A stretch of 64,000 nucleotides of DNA from G963668185 sp965237445 (GTDB lineage Bacteria; Chloroflexota; Dehalococcoidia; Lucifugimonadales; G963668185). Of the stretch, positions 9,726-18,046 are shown piece by piece. The stretch spans positions 992,001 through 1,056,000 of the forward strand of contig OZ250142.1 of assembly GCA_965237445.1 (NCBI GenBank). The letters run 5' to 3'. The translations under genes were made by a program, and so were the position numbers. A model generated the notes under the pieces. The model was not told where the DNA came from. It did no database searches and saw only the letters and a program-made list of their open reading frames with translations. Within the stretch, counting starts at the first letter, position 1. Each line of letters starts with the position of its first letter.

Positions 9726-10601
9726 CTATGCGTTCGCCTGCGCTCGCTCAATGGCGGTCAGCAGAGCTCTTCGTGTTAGTACCTCGCATAGATGCCGACG
9801 ATACTCGACTGTGCCACGCATGTCCGTAATGGGCCTGGCAGCCTCACGAGCCAACGCGGAGGCTATTCGCACAGTCTCTTCGGTGGCTGGCTTGCCAGCC
9901 ATAGCATCTCCGGCTTCCCTCACGAACAGCGGAGTGGGTGCCACGGACGCCAACGACACACGGGCTGAGCCAATGTTCCCGTTCTCAAGGGTGACAGAGA
10001 CTCCGGCGCCTGCAACGGCGATGTCCATCTCGTTACGGGGAATGAACCTGATGTAACGGGCACCGGAATGTGGTTCCGGCGGAGGGAAGTGGACCGAAAC
10101 GAGAATCTCGCCCAGCCCCAGGACGTTCTGTCGGACACCTGTGCAGAAGTCCTCAACCGAAACCTGGCGTTCACCGTCCGGGCCAGCGATGTTGCAGACA
10201 CCACCAAGGGCAATCATGATCGGAATAGAGTCGCCGCTTGGCGTAGCGTTGCAAAGGTTCCCCCCAAGCGAAGCCCTGCCCTGAATCTGAGTACCGCCTA
10301 TCAGAGACGCAGCGTCAATGAGGCCAGGATAAGCAGCACTTACGGCTTCGTTGCCGTAGATCTTGTAACAGGGGACGGCCGCCCCAATCGTGAGACCGGT
10401 GGTCGGATTGTAGGAGACTTCGTTAAGTTCGGGCACGCCCTTTACGTCTACCACCACGTCCGGTGTAAACACATTCGCCCGGAGGTGGACCAGAAGGTCT
10501 GTCCCTCCCGCCAGGGCGCGTGCCCCTCCCTCTCCGGCATCAGCCATGAGGTTGACAGCCTCCCGTACCGTCTGCGGGTGAGCGTAGTCAATCCACTTCA
10601 A
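9726..10601 (-). CDS. Molybdenum hydroxylase medium subunit, FAD-binding
   Basis: A 291-residue FAD-binding subunit (CoxM/CutM/XdhB type). The FAD-contacting motifs are ALAGGTDLLVHLR near residue 34 and the TIGGT-like IGGTQIQGRASLGGNLCNATPSGD block near 100-120; the CODH_C-like C-terminal domain follows. The start is a TTG at 10601 with a strong AAGGAGGAG six bases upstream. It is the first gene of the minus-strand operon running to 3317. The hairpin at 10633-10659 sits just upstream. Confidence 0.94.
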   Translation of the reverse strand: MKWIDYAHPQTVREAVNLMADAGEGGARALAGGTDLLVHLRANVFTPDVVVDVKGVPELNEVSYNPTTGLTIGAAVPCYKIYGNEAVSAAYPGLIDAASLIGGTQIQGRASLGGNLCNATPSGDSIPIMIALGGVCNIAGPDGERQVSVEDFCTGVRQNVLGLGEILVSVHFPPPEPHSGARYIRFIPRNEMDIAVAGAGVSVTLENGNIGSARVSLASVAPTPLFVREAGDAMAGKPATEETVRIASALAREAARPITDMRGTVEYRRHLCEVLTRRALLTAIERAQANA

Positions 10602-10632
10602 TTGGCTCCTCCTTAGTCTTTGAAAGCTATTC

Positions 10633-10659
10633 CGTAAGCGGTCTCGCAGAGCGCTTACG
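10633..10659. promoter_or_regulatory. Inverted repeat upstream of the Mo-hydroxylase operon
   Basis: CGTAAGCG and CGCTTACG form a perfect 8-bp inverted repeat separated by 11 bp, 32 bp upstream of the FAD-subunit start. No T-run follows on either strand, so an operator is more likely than a terminator. The rest of the 10602-10880 spacer shows nothing else. Confidence 0.45.
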
Positions 10660-10880
10660 TTCAGTCCGTTGGCCTAACAGCCGGCTTGGCTTGAACCCCT
10701 CTATCTCCACTGGAGAAACAGAATCGAGGCGCTATCCCCTCTGCTCAAGTGCTCTGGGGTCGCACTCCTGTGCAGGACAAAGACAGCTACCGGCAAGAGG
10801 CGCGCGCAGTATATCAGACACCATATGCGGCCAACAACGCGATGGAAGAATCACGAGACACTGCGTTCCGAGCCAGGCGA

Positions 10881-11288
10881 CTACTCCAACTCAGCAATCA
10901 ATTCGCCCGCGCTCACCTCTTGGCCGGGCTCGACGCACACTCTCTTGATCAAACCGCTCCAATCGGCTCTGAGAGCCTTCATGCCTTCCATCATCTCTAT
11001 TGCGCACACCTCATCGCCCGTAACTACTTGGTCGCCCTCGCAGACTGAAACCGAAGCGACCACGCCGGACGCTGGAGAGTAAAACTCTCTTCTAGCGTGA
11101 GGTGGCCGAATAGAAGCCTGGGCGACCGGAGTGGACAATTGTGGGACTCCGGTTGCTCCCGCGAGGTCGCCCAAACTTACTTCAACCCGTACACCGTCTA
11201 CATCCGTACTTATAGGGTCCGAGTCCAGGTCACCAACCTCCACCTCATACCAGCGTTCCCCCACTCGCACACGGACTTTCTTCGACAC
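10881..11288 (-). CDS. Biotin carboxyl carrier protein of a decarboxylase/carboxylase
   Basis: 135 residues ending in a biotinyl domain. The biotin-accepting lysine is in EGMKAL (residue about 103), a variant of the usual EAMKM; Met-Lys is kept, and the flanking residues differ. The C-terminal VEPGQEVSAGELIAELE hairpin is typical. It directly follows the beta-subunit gene (2-bp gap) of a sodium-pumping decarboxylase, where it would carry CO2 from a carboxyltransferase to the membrane subunit. No carboxyltransferase (alpha) gene is present in the window. Confidence 0.9.
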   Translation of the reverse strand: MSKKVRVRVGERWYEVEVGDLDSDPISTDVDGVRVEVSLGDLAGATGVPQLSTPVAQASIRPPHARREFYSPASGVVASVSVCEGDQVVTGDEVCAIEMMEGMKALRADWSGLIKRVCVEPGQEVSAGELIAELE

Positions 11289-11290
11289 GG

Positions 11291-12427
11291 CTACAACACT
11301 GAGATAAAGATTCCGGCCACGACGGCCGAACCGATTACGCCTGCAACGTTAGGCCCCAAGGCATGGGCCAACAAGTACACCCTTGGACTTGACTCCTGAC
11401 CAACGTGGTGAGAGATGCGGGCGGCCATCGGCACCGCCGACACCCCCGCTGACCCGATCAGAGGGTTGATCTTTTCCTTAAGGAATAGGTTCATCAGCTT
11501 GGCAAACAGCAATCCGCCAACGGTTCCGCAGCCAAACGCCACCAGCCCAAGCGTCAGTATCAGGATGGTATCCACTGAGAACACACGCTCAGCCGATAGC
11601 TGCGTACCAACCGTTAGCATCAGGAATATGGTGGCAATGTTAAGGAGTTCGTTGGACGCGGCATTGGTTAGCCTGGGCACCATGCCGCTTTCCCGGAAGA
11701 GATTGCCGATCATGAACATAGAAATTAGAGGCGCAGCTCTCGGCACGACCAGAACGATGATGATTAACGCCACGAGAGGGAAAACAAGCTTCTCCGTCTT
11801 GGAGACTTCCCTCAAAGGCTTCATTTCAATCTCTCGCTCCTCCTTTGTAGTTAGCAGACGCATGAGAGGAGGTTGGATGATCGCTACTGCGGCCATGTAA
11901 GAGTAGGCGATGACCGCGGTGATACCCAGCAAATGGGGAGCCAGCTTGGCAGACAGGAAGATTGTCGTTGGACCATCGGCTCCGCCGATGATACCTATCG
12001 AAGCTGCCTCACTAAGGTCGAACTTCCCCGTGGCCAAGGCGCCCCAAAATGCCACGAAGATCCCGATCTGCGCCGCGGCTCCGAGCAGGAGCATCCTCGG
12101 ATTCGCGATTATCGGGCCAAAGTCTGTCATGGCCCCAATACCAAGGAAAATGATTGGAGGGAGGATGTTCCAGAAAGACAGGCCATAGTGGAAGACGAGG
12201 CCAAACAGTCCACCCTCTTGAACTCCTCCTCCAGGACCCTCCAGCATCCCAGTCAGAGGTAGGTTAGCCACGATCACGCCTAGTCCAATGGGAAGTAACT
12301 CATACGGCTCATAGCCCTTCCGAATTGCCAGGTAGATGAGGACGAACCCAACGGCCAGCATCACGCCGTTGCGCCAGTCGATGTTGTTGAATCCCGTCGA
12401 ACGCAGGAAGTCCAGAAGTTCAGTCAA
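11291..12427 (-). CDS. oadB: Sodium-translocating decarboxylase beta subunit
   Basis: A 378-residue polytopic membrane protein of the OadB/GcdB/MmdB family, which decarboxylates carboxybiotin and pumps Na+. The signature GGADGPTTIF lies near residue 150, containing the conserved Asp implicated in Na+ and proton transfer; about ten hydrophobic segments; C-terminal HALGPNVAGVIGSAV. Length is normal. It lies in a three-gene minus-strand unit with a gamma-like protein and a biotin carrier. Whether the acid is oxaloacetate, methylmalonyl-CoA or glutaconyl-CoA cannot be told without the alpha subunit. Confidence 0.95.
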   Translation of the reverse strand: MTELLDFLRSTGFNNIDWRNGVMLAVGFVLIYLAIRKGYEPYELLPIGLGVIVANLPLTGMLEGPGGGVQEGGLFGLVFHYGLSFWNILPPIIFLGIGAMTDFGPIIANPRMLLLGAAAQIGIFVAFWGALATGKFDLSEAASIGIIGGADGPTTIFLSAKLAPHLLGITAVIAYSYMAAVAIIQPPLMRLLTTKEEREIEMKPLREVSKTEKLVFPLVALIIIVLVVPRAAPLISMFMIGNLFRESGMVPRLTNAASNELLNIATIFLMLTVGTQLSAERVFSVDTILILTLGLVAFGCGTVGGLLFAKLMNLFLKEKINPLIGSAGVSAVPMAARISHHVGQESSPRVYLLAHALGPNVAGVIGSAVVAGIFISVL

Positions 12428-12481
12428 TGGCAGCCTTGTTCCGGAAGCTCAAGTAGGGAGAGTTGGCTATTACTCCCGGTG

Positions 12482-12727
12482 TCACTCGCCTTCTTCCGCA
12501 TCACGCCGGGCGAGTAGAGCGCCCACGGCAACGGTAGCGGCAATCGTGCGGTTTCGGGCCTCACGCTCGGCGCGAGTCTTGCCGAACGGCCATTCAAATC
12601 GTGCACGAAGCTCAACTGCCCTCGTCAACACCAATACAAGCACCAACAGACCTACCAGGAGTGCAAAGGCGGTACCCATGCCAATGGCAGTCAGAACAGC
12701 CGCAGATTCAACCAACTCGGCGTCTAT
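12482..12727 (-). CDS. OadG-like gamma subunit of sodium-pump decarboxylase
   Basis: About 77-81 residues: one N-terminal membrane segment (MGTAFALLVGLLVLVLVL) followed by a charged cytoplasmic tail, the OadG/MmdD plan. The start is unclear. The best ribosome site (AGGAGAGG, around 12731-12738) precedes an ATA codon at 12727 by a good distance; the first conventional in-frame start, TTG 12715, is about 16 bases beyond that site. I give the ATA-based boundary. The gene sits immediately upstream of the beta subunit, as in known decarboxylase operons. Confidence 0.75.
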   Translation of the reverse strand: MDAELVESAAVLTAIGMGTAFALLVGLLVLVLVLTRAVELRARFEWPFGKTRAEREARNRTIAATVAVGALLARRDAEEGE

Positions 12728-12952
12728 GAGTACCTCTCCTCTCTGACTTCGGTCAGCTTCGTGGATTCTACACTACTGCAAATCCCCCTCAACAAGCACA
12801 GCCGAAGTCGTGGAGTCAGGCCTCAAACTATCCGTTCTGCCGGATGCCTTGCGGTTCCGAGCATTACAAGCTTCAAATCAAGTGAGCGGTTAGGCTTAGC
12901 TTCTCAAAGCAACGCGATTGAATTCTTCGGACATGGTACTGATGCGGGGACT

Positions 12953-12958
12953 TATAAT
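12953..12958 (+). promoter_or_regulatory. pxpA: -10 element upstream of pxpA
   Basis: A perfect TATAAT lies 50 bp before the pxpA start in a divergent intergenic region (12728-13007). No convincing -35 box is seen at 16-18 bp spacing. Confidence 0.4.
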
Positions 12959-13007
12959 TAGCATGCAGGGGAAGCTCGTGGATTGACGAACTGGGAGGGG
13001 ACAGCCA

Positions 13008-13772
13008 ATGGCAGGCGCAATAGATTTTAACTGCGACATGGGCGAGAGCTTTGGTGTACACAAGCTGGGCTACGACGAGGAAGTCATCGGATACATCACT
13101 TCCGCCAACGTGGCCTGCGGATTTCATGCCGGAGACCCGGGTTGGATGGCACACACAGTTCGCATAGCCGAGGAAAACGGCGTAGCTGTGGGTGCGCATC
13201 CCAGCTTTCCAGACCTACAGGGCTTTGGCAGGCGTACCATGAAGGTGGAGCCCGAAGAGGCGAAGAACGACGTCAAGTACCAAGTAGGAGCCTTGCAGGC
13301 GTTTACGTCGGGGAAAAGGCTCCAGCACGTGAAACCCCATGGCGCCATGTACAACCAGGCCGTAAATGATGAAGCGCTCGCCGTTGCGATATGCGAGGCA
13401 ATACTGGAGATCGATCACAGCCTGATCCTACTTGCATTGGCCGGCTCACAATGGCTTAGTGTGGCGGAGGTTATGGGGGTGAGAGTAGCCAAAGAGATCT
13501 TTGCGGACAGGGCGCTGAACGCAGATGGCACTCTTGTAGCCAGATCCGTTCCTGGCGCTGTGATTCGTGACGCGATCGAAGTGGCCGAACGCAGCGTGAG
13601 AATGGTGACAGAGGGGGTGGCGACGGCGATCACGGGAGAAGAGATCGAAGTGGACGCGGATAGCCTCTGCCTGCACGGAGATACGCCAGGCGCCGTGGAA
13701 ATGGTGAAGTCCGTTCGCCGTGAATTGGAGTCGGCAGGTGTTGACATCAAGCCATTAGCCAGCCTCGTGTAA
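13008..13772 (+). CDS. pxpA: 5-oxoprolinase subunit A (LamB/YcsF family)
   Basis: A 254-residue LamB/YcsF protein, subunit A of the prokaryotic ATP-dependent 5-oxoprolinase that opens L-5-oxoproline to glutamate. Motifs: DFNCDMGESFG at the N-terminus, ANVACGFHAGDP, GAHPSFPD, HVKPHGAMYN and LCLHGDTPGA. ATG 13008 follows GGAGGGGA. It is first in a tight pxpABC set and divergent from the biotin/decarboxylase genes. Length is standard. Confidence 0.96.
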   Translation: MAGAIDFNCDMGESFGVHKLGYDEEVIGYITSANVACGFHAGDPGWMAHTVRIAEENGVAVGAHPSFPDLQGFGRRTMKVEPEEAKNDVKYQVGALQAFTSGKRLQHVKPHGAMYNQAVNDEALAVAICEAILEIDHSLILLALAGSQWLSVAEVMGVRVAKEIFADRALNADGTLVARSVPGAVIRDAIEVAERSVRMVTEGVATAITGEEIEVDADSLCLHGDTPGAVEMVKSVRRELESAGVDIKPLASLV

Positions 13773-13779
13773 CGAACCA

Positions 13780-14523
13780 ATGCCTTACGCTGCGCATATA
13801 ATGCTCAACGCCGGCGACGAGGCCATCGTCGTTGAGTTTGGGAACGACATTTCACTGACTACCAACCGACAGGTACACGCTCTTGCCGAAGCAGTTAATC
13901 GCTCTCCCATAGAAGGCATCATCGGCATCGTCCCGTCCTACCGATCTGTGCTGGTCCAATACGATCCGTTGCGAACAACACAGATCGAGGTGTGCGAGGC
14001 ACTTGGATCGCTACTTGAGGAGCTGCGCCTGCACCCCGAAGAAGAGGCGGGACGGGGACGGGCGGTCCACATACCAGTTCTGTACGGTGGGAGTTACGGA
14101 CCCGATATTGAGTTCGTCGCCGAGCACAATGGGATCTCGGTCGAAGAAGTGATCGCCTTACATTCTGAGCCGCTCTATCCCGTTTACATGATGGGCTTCA
14201 GTCCTGGGTTTCCATACTTGGGAGGACTCTCAGATAGGCTGGTCACTCCCCGGATGAAGACTCCCAGAGTGGAGACACCAGGGGGCTCGGTAGGGATCGC
14301 AGAAGCGCAAACTGGAGTCTACCCGGTTGCCAGCCCTGGCGGCTGGCGCCTTATCGGCCGAACGCCACTTAGCTTCTTCGATCACATGCGAGCGCCTCCT
14401 TCGCTTTTGGATGCCGGAGACTTCGTCAGATTCACGCCGCTGCAGGACGACGCCGCATATGAGGAGATCGCTGGACATGTGATTGCCGGAGCATATTCTC
14501 CAGTCATGGAGCCTTCTGGATGA
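13780..14523 (+). CDS. pxpB: 5-oxoprolinase subunit B (KipI family)
   Basis: A 247-residue carboxyltransferase-domain protein, subdomain 1 type (KipI). Typical blocks: GDEAIVVEFGN, the IPVLYGG strand, MGFSPGFPYLGGL and TPGGSVGIAEAQTGVYP. It starts 7 bp after pxpA and overlaps pxpC by 4 bp (ATGA), implying translational coupling. The B and C subunits together form the kinase/hydrolase part acting on phosphorylated 5-oxoproline. Confidence 0.95.
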   Translation: MPYAAHIMLNAGDEAIVVEFGNDISLTTNRQVHALAEAVNRSPIEGIIGIVPSYRSVLVQYDPLRTTQIEVCEALGSLLEELRLHPEEEAGRGRAVHIPVLYGGSYGPDIEFVAEHNGISVEEVIALHSEPLYPVYMMGFSPGFPYLGGLSDRLVTPRMKTPRVETPGGSVGIAEAQTGVYPVASPGGWRLIGRTPLSFFDHMRAPPSLLDAGDFVRFTPLQDDAAYEEIAGHVIAGAYSPVMEPSG

Positions 14524-15659
14524 CGCTGGATGCCCTGAGGGTGGACAGTCCCGGACCCCTGACAACCGTACAGGACCTGGGACGTTACGGTTATCAGCGC
14601 TTCGGTGTGCCCGTTTCTGGCGCCATGGACAAATTCGCTCTGAGAGCTGGCAATCTCATGGTAGGAAACCGTGGGAATGCTGCAGCTCTCGAATTCACTC
14701 TCGCAGGGCCAAAGCTGCTGGTACTCAGAAGTTGCCGGGTGGCGGTAACAGGAGCAGAGGCGCCCGTCGAACTCGACGGCATGCCTGTACCACAGTGGCA
14801 AGCGTTTAATGCGACAGCAGGTTCTGTCCTCAATGTGGGCACCACCGTAGACGGCCTGCGAGGCTACCTCTGCTTATCTGGCGGGGTCAAAGTTCCAAGG
14901 GTTCTAGGCAGCAGGTCCACGTACCTGAAATCTGGATTCGGGGGCTTCGAAGGGCGAGCAGTTTCCAATGACGACGTTATCCAAGTGGGCAGAACCCAAC
15001 TCGGTGCAGTTGTCATGCAGAGCGAACCAGATCCCAGCTTAGCCCCTTACTATGGAAACGAGCATGATGTGAGAGTGGTCTTGGGGCCACAACATGAGGC
15101 GTTCACCGACGAAGGGAAATTCACTTTCCTAAACTCCGTCTACACGGTGGCCCCGCAATCAGATCGCGTTGGGTACAGGCTTATGGGACCGGTAATCGAG
15201 CACTCCGGATCCTCGGACATAGTGTCAGACGGCGCGCCGATGGGGGCCGTGCAAGTCCCCGGAGACGGGCAGCCTATTGTGCTTATGGCCGACCGTGGGG
15301 TTACGGGCGGCTACCCAAAGATTGCTACCGTGATCAGCGCCGATCTGCCGCTAGTCGCGCAGGCCCGTCCCGACGACAGCGTTCGGTTCAGGGCTGTTAC
15401 AGTTGAAGAGGCCGAACAGATTCGATGGGAACAGGAGGCCACTCTTCATGCCCTTGCCGGGTTCACTGAAGTTCCCACGGGAAGCAGTTACTCGGTTGCC
15501 GTGGGTGGCGTCTCTTATGAAGTTGTGGACTCAGACGGCAGGCGCCTCTCGCTTCATCCGGACTCCACTCAGCAAGCCGAAACGGCCCCTCTCGCAGTGC
15601 GCGCATCAACGGGCAAGTTCGTATTCGAATTGGAAATGGGACTGGGCAGAAGTGAATAG
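14520..15659 (+). CDS. pxpC: 5-oxoprolinase subunit C (KipA, biotin-dependent carboxyltransferase family)
   Basis: 379 residues of the KipA/allophanate-hydrolase-subunit-2 type. Motifs include the N-terminal PGPLTTVQDLGRYGYQ, the VPVSGAMDKFALRAGN segment, SDIVSDGAPMGAVQVPGDGQ and LMADRGVTGGYPKIATV. The C-terminus (about residues 320-379) extends beyond the core family fold and shows a VGGVSYEV segment. It is the last gene of pxpABC; the DedA-like gene begins 39 bp later. Confidence 0.95.
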   Translation: MTLDALRVDSPGPLTTVQDLGRYGYQRFGVPVSGAMDKFALRAGNLMVGNRGNAAALEFTLAGPKLLVLRSCRVAVTGAEAPVELDGMPVPQWQAFNATAGSVLNVGTTVDGLRGYLCLSGGVKVPRVLGSRSTYLKSGFGGFEGRAVSNDDVIQVGRTQLGAVVMQSEPDPSLAPYYGNEHDVRVVLGPQHEAFTDEGKFTFLNSVYTVAPQSDRVGYRLMGPVIEHSGSSDIVSDGAPMGAVQVPGDGQPIVLMADRGVTGGYPKIATVISADLPLVAQARPDDSVRFRAVTVEEAEQIRWEQEATLHALAGFTEVPTGSSYSVAVGGVSYEVVDSDGRRLSLHPDSTQQAETAPLAVRASTGKFVFELEMGLGRSE

Positions 15660-15698
15660 GACCGGGCATCCGCCCGGAGTGGTCCGCTCGCACATCCA

Positions 15699-16361
15699 TT
15701 GCTGAACTGGGACTGGCTTCACACGTTGTCGGACTGGGTTGAGGGATTCGCGGATAGCCCTTGGTCTTCGTTGGCGCTATTCGCGAACTCCTTTTCAGAC
15801 GCGCTATTCTTTCCAATTCCGCCTGATCCGTTGCTGATCGCCATTTCTCTGTCTCAGCGACACATGGCAATATGGCTTGCCCTCTTGACGACGGTAGCCT
15901 CGGTTGCGGGAGCGGTCGCAGGATACTGGTTGGGCCGTCGCTTCGGACGACCGACACTGTACCGGTTGGCCAAGGAGGGCACCGTGCGCCGCGTCGAGTC
16001 GATGTTCGAGCGTTACGGTGCGTGGGCCGTCATCATGGCTGCTATCACGCCCTTGCCCTACAAGGTTTTCGCCATTTCGGCAGGTGTGCTTGACATGGAC
16101 TTGCGCCGATTCGTTCTCGCGTCACTTGTTGGCAGAGGCTTGAGGTTTCTAGCAATCGCAGTCCTAATCACCGTCTATGGAGAGTCGGTGAAGTCCTTCC
16201 TTGAAACAAACTTCGAAGAGGTCACTATCGCGGCGGGCGTAGGCACTGTAGCGGCAGTTGTCGCCGCAGTTGCCTTCAACAGGGTGCGACATAAGTTCAA
16301 ACGCAAGCTTGCCGCAGACGAAGTAGATCTTGACACTGAACGTGAACCTGACTCGCGGTAA
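15699..16361 (+). CDS. DedA/YqaA-family membrane protein
   Basis: 220 residues with about five hydrophobic segments and a basic/acidic C-terminal tail. The PIPPDPLLIAISL segment, the GYWLGRRFGRPTLYRLAK stretch and the TPLPYKVFAISAGV motif are those of the SNARE-associated/VTT fold (DedA, YqaA), linked to lipid scrambling or undecaprenyl-phosphate recycling. The start is TTG 15699 (LNWDWL); no upstream in-frame ATG is better placed. Substrate unknown. Confidence 0.85.
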   Translation: MLNWDWLHTLSDWVEGFADSPWSSLALFANSFSDALFFPIPPDPLLIAISLSQRHMAIWLALLTTVASVAGAVAGYWLGRRFGRPTLYRLAKEGTVRRVESMFERYGAWAVIMAAITPLPYKVFAISAGVLDMDLRRFVLASLVGRGLRFLAIAVLITVYGESVKSFLETNFEEVTIAAGVGTVAAVVAAVAFNRVRHKFKRKLAADEVDLDTEREPDSR

Positions 16362-16376
16362 GGAACCGTTAAAGCA

Positions 16377-17201
16377 ATGCCTGAGGCCCCCGACCTCGAA
16401 GTTATCAAGGATTATCTGAACGTCACGGTTCGGGGAAGGACGATAGTGTCCGCCGAAGTCCTCAAGCCCAGCGTAGTTCGGTCCATGACCGGTGAAGACC
16501 TGGCACAAAGCTTGCGCGGGCTGTCAGTCGACGTGTTTACAAGGCGCGGCAAGTTTATGCAGATTGGCCTGTCCTGTGATCGCATTATCGTTGTCAATCC
16601 GATGCTTACTGGCGCCTTCCGGCATTGCGCGTCGGCCGAGCGCGTGGCCAAGCGAACCTGCGTGCGTCTTTCGCTGGACGACGGACAAGACCTCCGTTAC
16701 ATAGACGACAAACAGATGGGTATGGTGTACCTGACCACTATTTCGGGGCTGAATGAAGTGCCGCGGCTGATTGAACAGGGCCCTGACGTGCTGGAAGTGC
16801 TGCCGCCGGAAGAGTTCTCACAGCGGCTCAAGCCGTTCTACGGCGAGATCAAGGGAGTCCTTACCCGGGGCCGTTTCATCTCAGGCATTGGCAACGCCTA
16901 CGCGGACGAGATCCTCTTCGATGCCCGCATTTACCCGTTCAAGCGACGGAAGGCGCTGACGAGCGAGGAGATCGAAAGACTTCGCTTGAGTTGCTCTGCG
17001 GTCACGACACGCGCTGTAGAGACGCTTCGACAAAGGATGGGCAACAAGATTCATCTTAAGGTCCGGGACTTTCTCAGCGTCCACAACAAAGGCGGCAAGC
17101 CGTGCCCGCGCTGCAGCGAGCCGATACGGCAGATCAGCGCCAATCGCCGAATAACCAGCTACTGTCGCACTTGCCAGCCAGGACTTCTCATCAGGAACTA
17201 G
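16377..17201 (+). CDS. mutM: Formamidopyrimidine-DNA glycosylase family protein
   Basis: A 274-residue Fpg/Nei DNA glycosylase/AP lyase. The N-terminus is MPEAPDLEV, keeping the catalytic Pro2 and Glu3 although the usual MPELPEVE is altered. The beta-hairpin lysine is in RRGKFMQI; the helix-two-turn-helix includes GRFISGIGNAYADEILF; the zinc finger is CPRC-x16-CRTC at the end. It removes oxidised purines (or pyrimidines, if Nei-like). It starts 15 bp after the DedA-like gene, so the two may be co-transcribed. Confidence 0.92.
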   Translation: MPEAPDLEVIKDYLNVTVRGRTIVSAEVLKPSVVRSMTGEDLAQSLRGLSVDVFTRRGKFMQIGLSCDRIIVVNPMLTGAFRHCASAERVAKRTCVRLSLDDGQDLRYIDDKQMGMVYLTTISGLNEVPRLIEQGPDVLEVLPPEEFSQRLKPFYGEIKGVLTRGRFISGIGNAYADEILFDARIYPFKRRKALTSEEIERLRLSCSAVTTRAVETLRQRMGNKIHLKVRDFLSVHNKGGKPCPRCSEPIRQISANRRITSYCRTCQPGLLIRN

Positions 17202-17379
17202 CAGCGCGCTCGCTCTCAGAATCCTCGAAATGTGAGTCCGCCGGCAGAGACCCGTTTCGGCAGTGTCCATGAATGGGCAGCTTAACGATCGACCCCCAGC
17301 GCGCAGGCTTACTTCAGGTCTGAAAAGGTCTGTGTCCAAAGCTAGCCACGCCTGGCGAACGGGCCATCCGAGAAAAAGT

Positions 17380-17880
17380 GTTCCATTATGTTCCGTTTTG
17401 TTCCATTTCGTAGCTGGGACCGGGGAAAGTTCGGGGCACTTGTGGAACACGTTTGGAACCTAAATGGAACCGTTCCAGGGCACGAATGGAACACAAATGG
17501 AACACCAGGGATTGGCGGCTCCTTCGACCGTGCCCTTTCGACAAGCTCAAGATGTTGTCAGGACGGGGACTGGAGCCATTAGAACCGGCAGCGAAGCCGA
17601 ACGACGGGACCTGATTGCGACGGCAGAACGTGTTGGCGCCTGACGGCTCATCGTAACCCAGAACTGAGGTATGTCCGCCGTGATCGGCCATAAGCTGCCG
17701 TTTCCTAGCCGTCGTCCGAGATCGCAACTCCCACAGGCGGTCAAAAGCGGCCATCAATGCACGGCTCCTTCGGATGTAACCAGAGGGCCTGGATTCATAA
17801 GAGGCGCAAGCGAAACGGTGTGTCGACACGACATTAACTTCTTGGTGGTTTCCATGCATCCATATTAGCACTCTAGTTCG
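17380..17880 (+). repeat. Word-periodic intergenic element B (GTTCC/GGAAC type)
   Basis: GTTCC at 17380, 17390 and 17400 (10-bp period) leads into GTAGC at 17410 (core TTTCGTAGCTGGG). After exactly 34 bp, GGAAC occurs at 17444, 17455, 17466, (degenerate AGGGC at 17477), 17488 and 17499, an 11-bp period. The distal end, read on the minus strand, has TAATAT (17867-17862), six bases, then ATG at 17855, inside a block shared with elements C and D. From that ATG only a 33-codon ORF exists (to 17754). The whole 17202-18040 spacer is otherwise empty. Confidence 0.8.
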
Positions 17881-18046
17881 CTTATGGCAACTGGGCGGAC
17901 GGGTCACGGTTGATCTAAGGAGAGAGGCTAGCATGAGCGGCCAAGTTGGAAGTTTGTGCACGTCCGGCAAGCCGCCCTATAATCGCGACTGCAAACTCCC
18001 AACTTAGGCTCGCGACGACATTCGGCGACCACGCCAGGAGATGTTA

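Noticed and set aside
17386..17970. 194-codon minus-strand ORF over element B
   Set aside because: It starts outside the conserved ATG, has no ribosome site or family features, and covers only repeat sequence.
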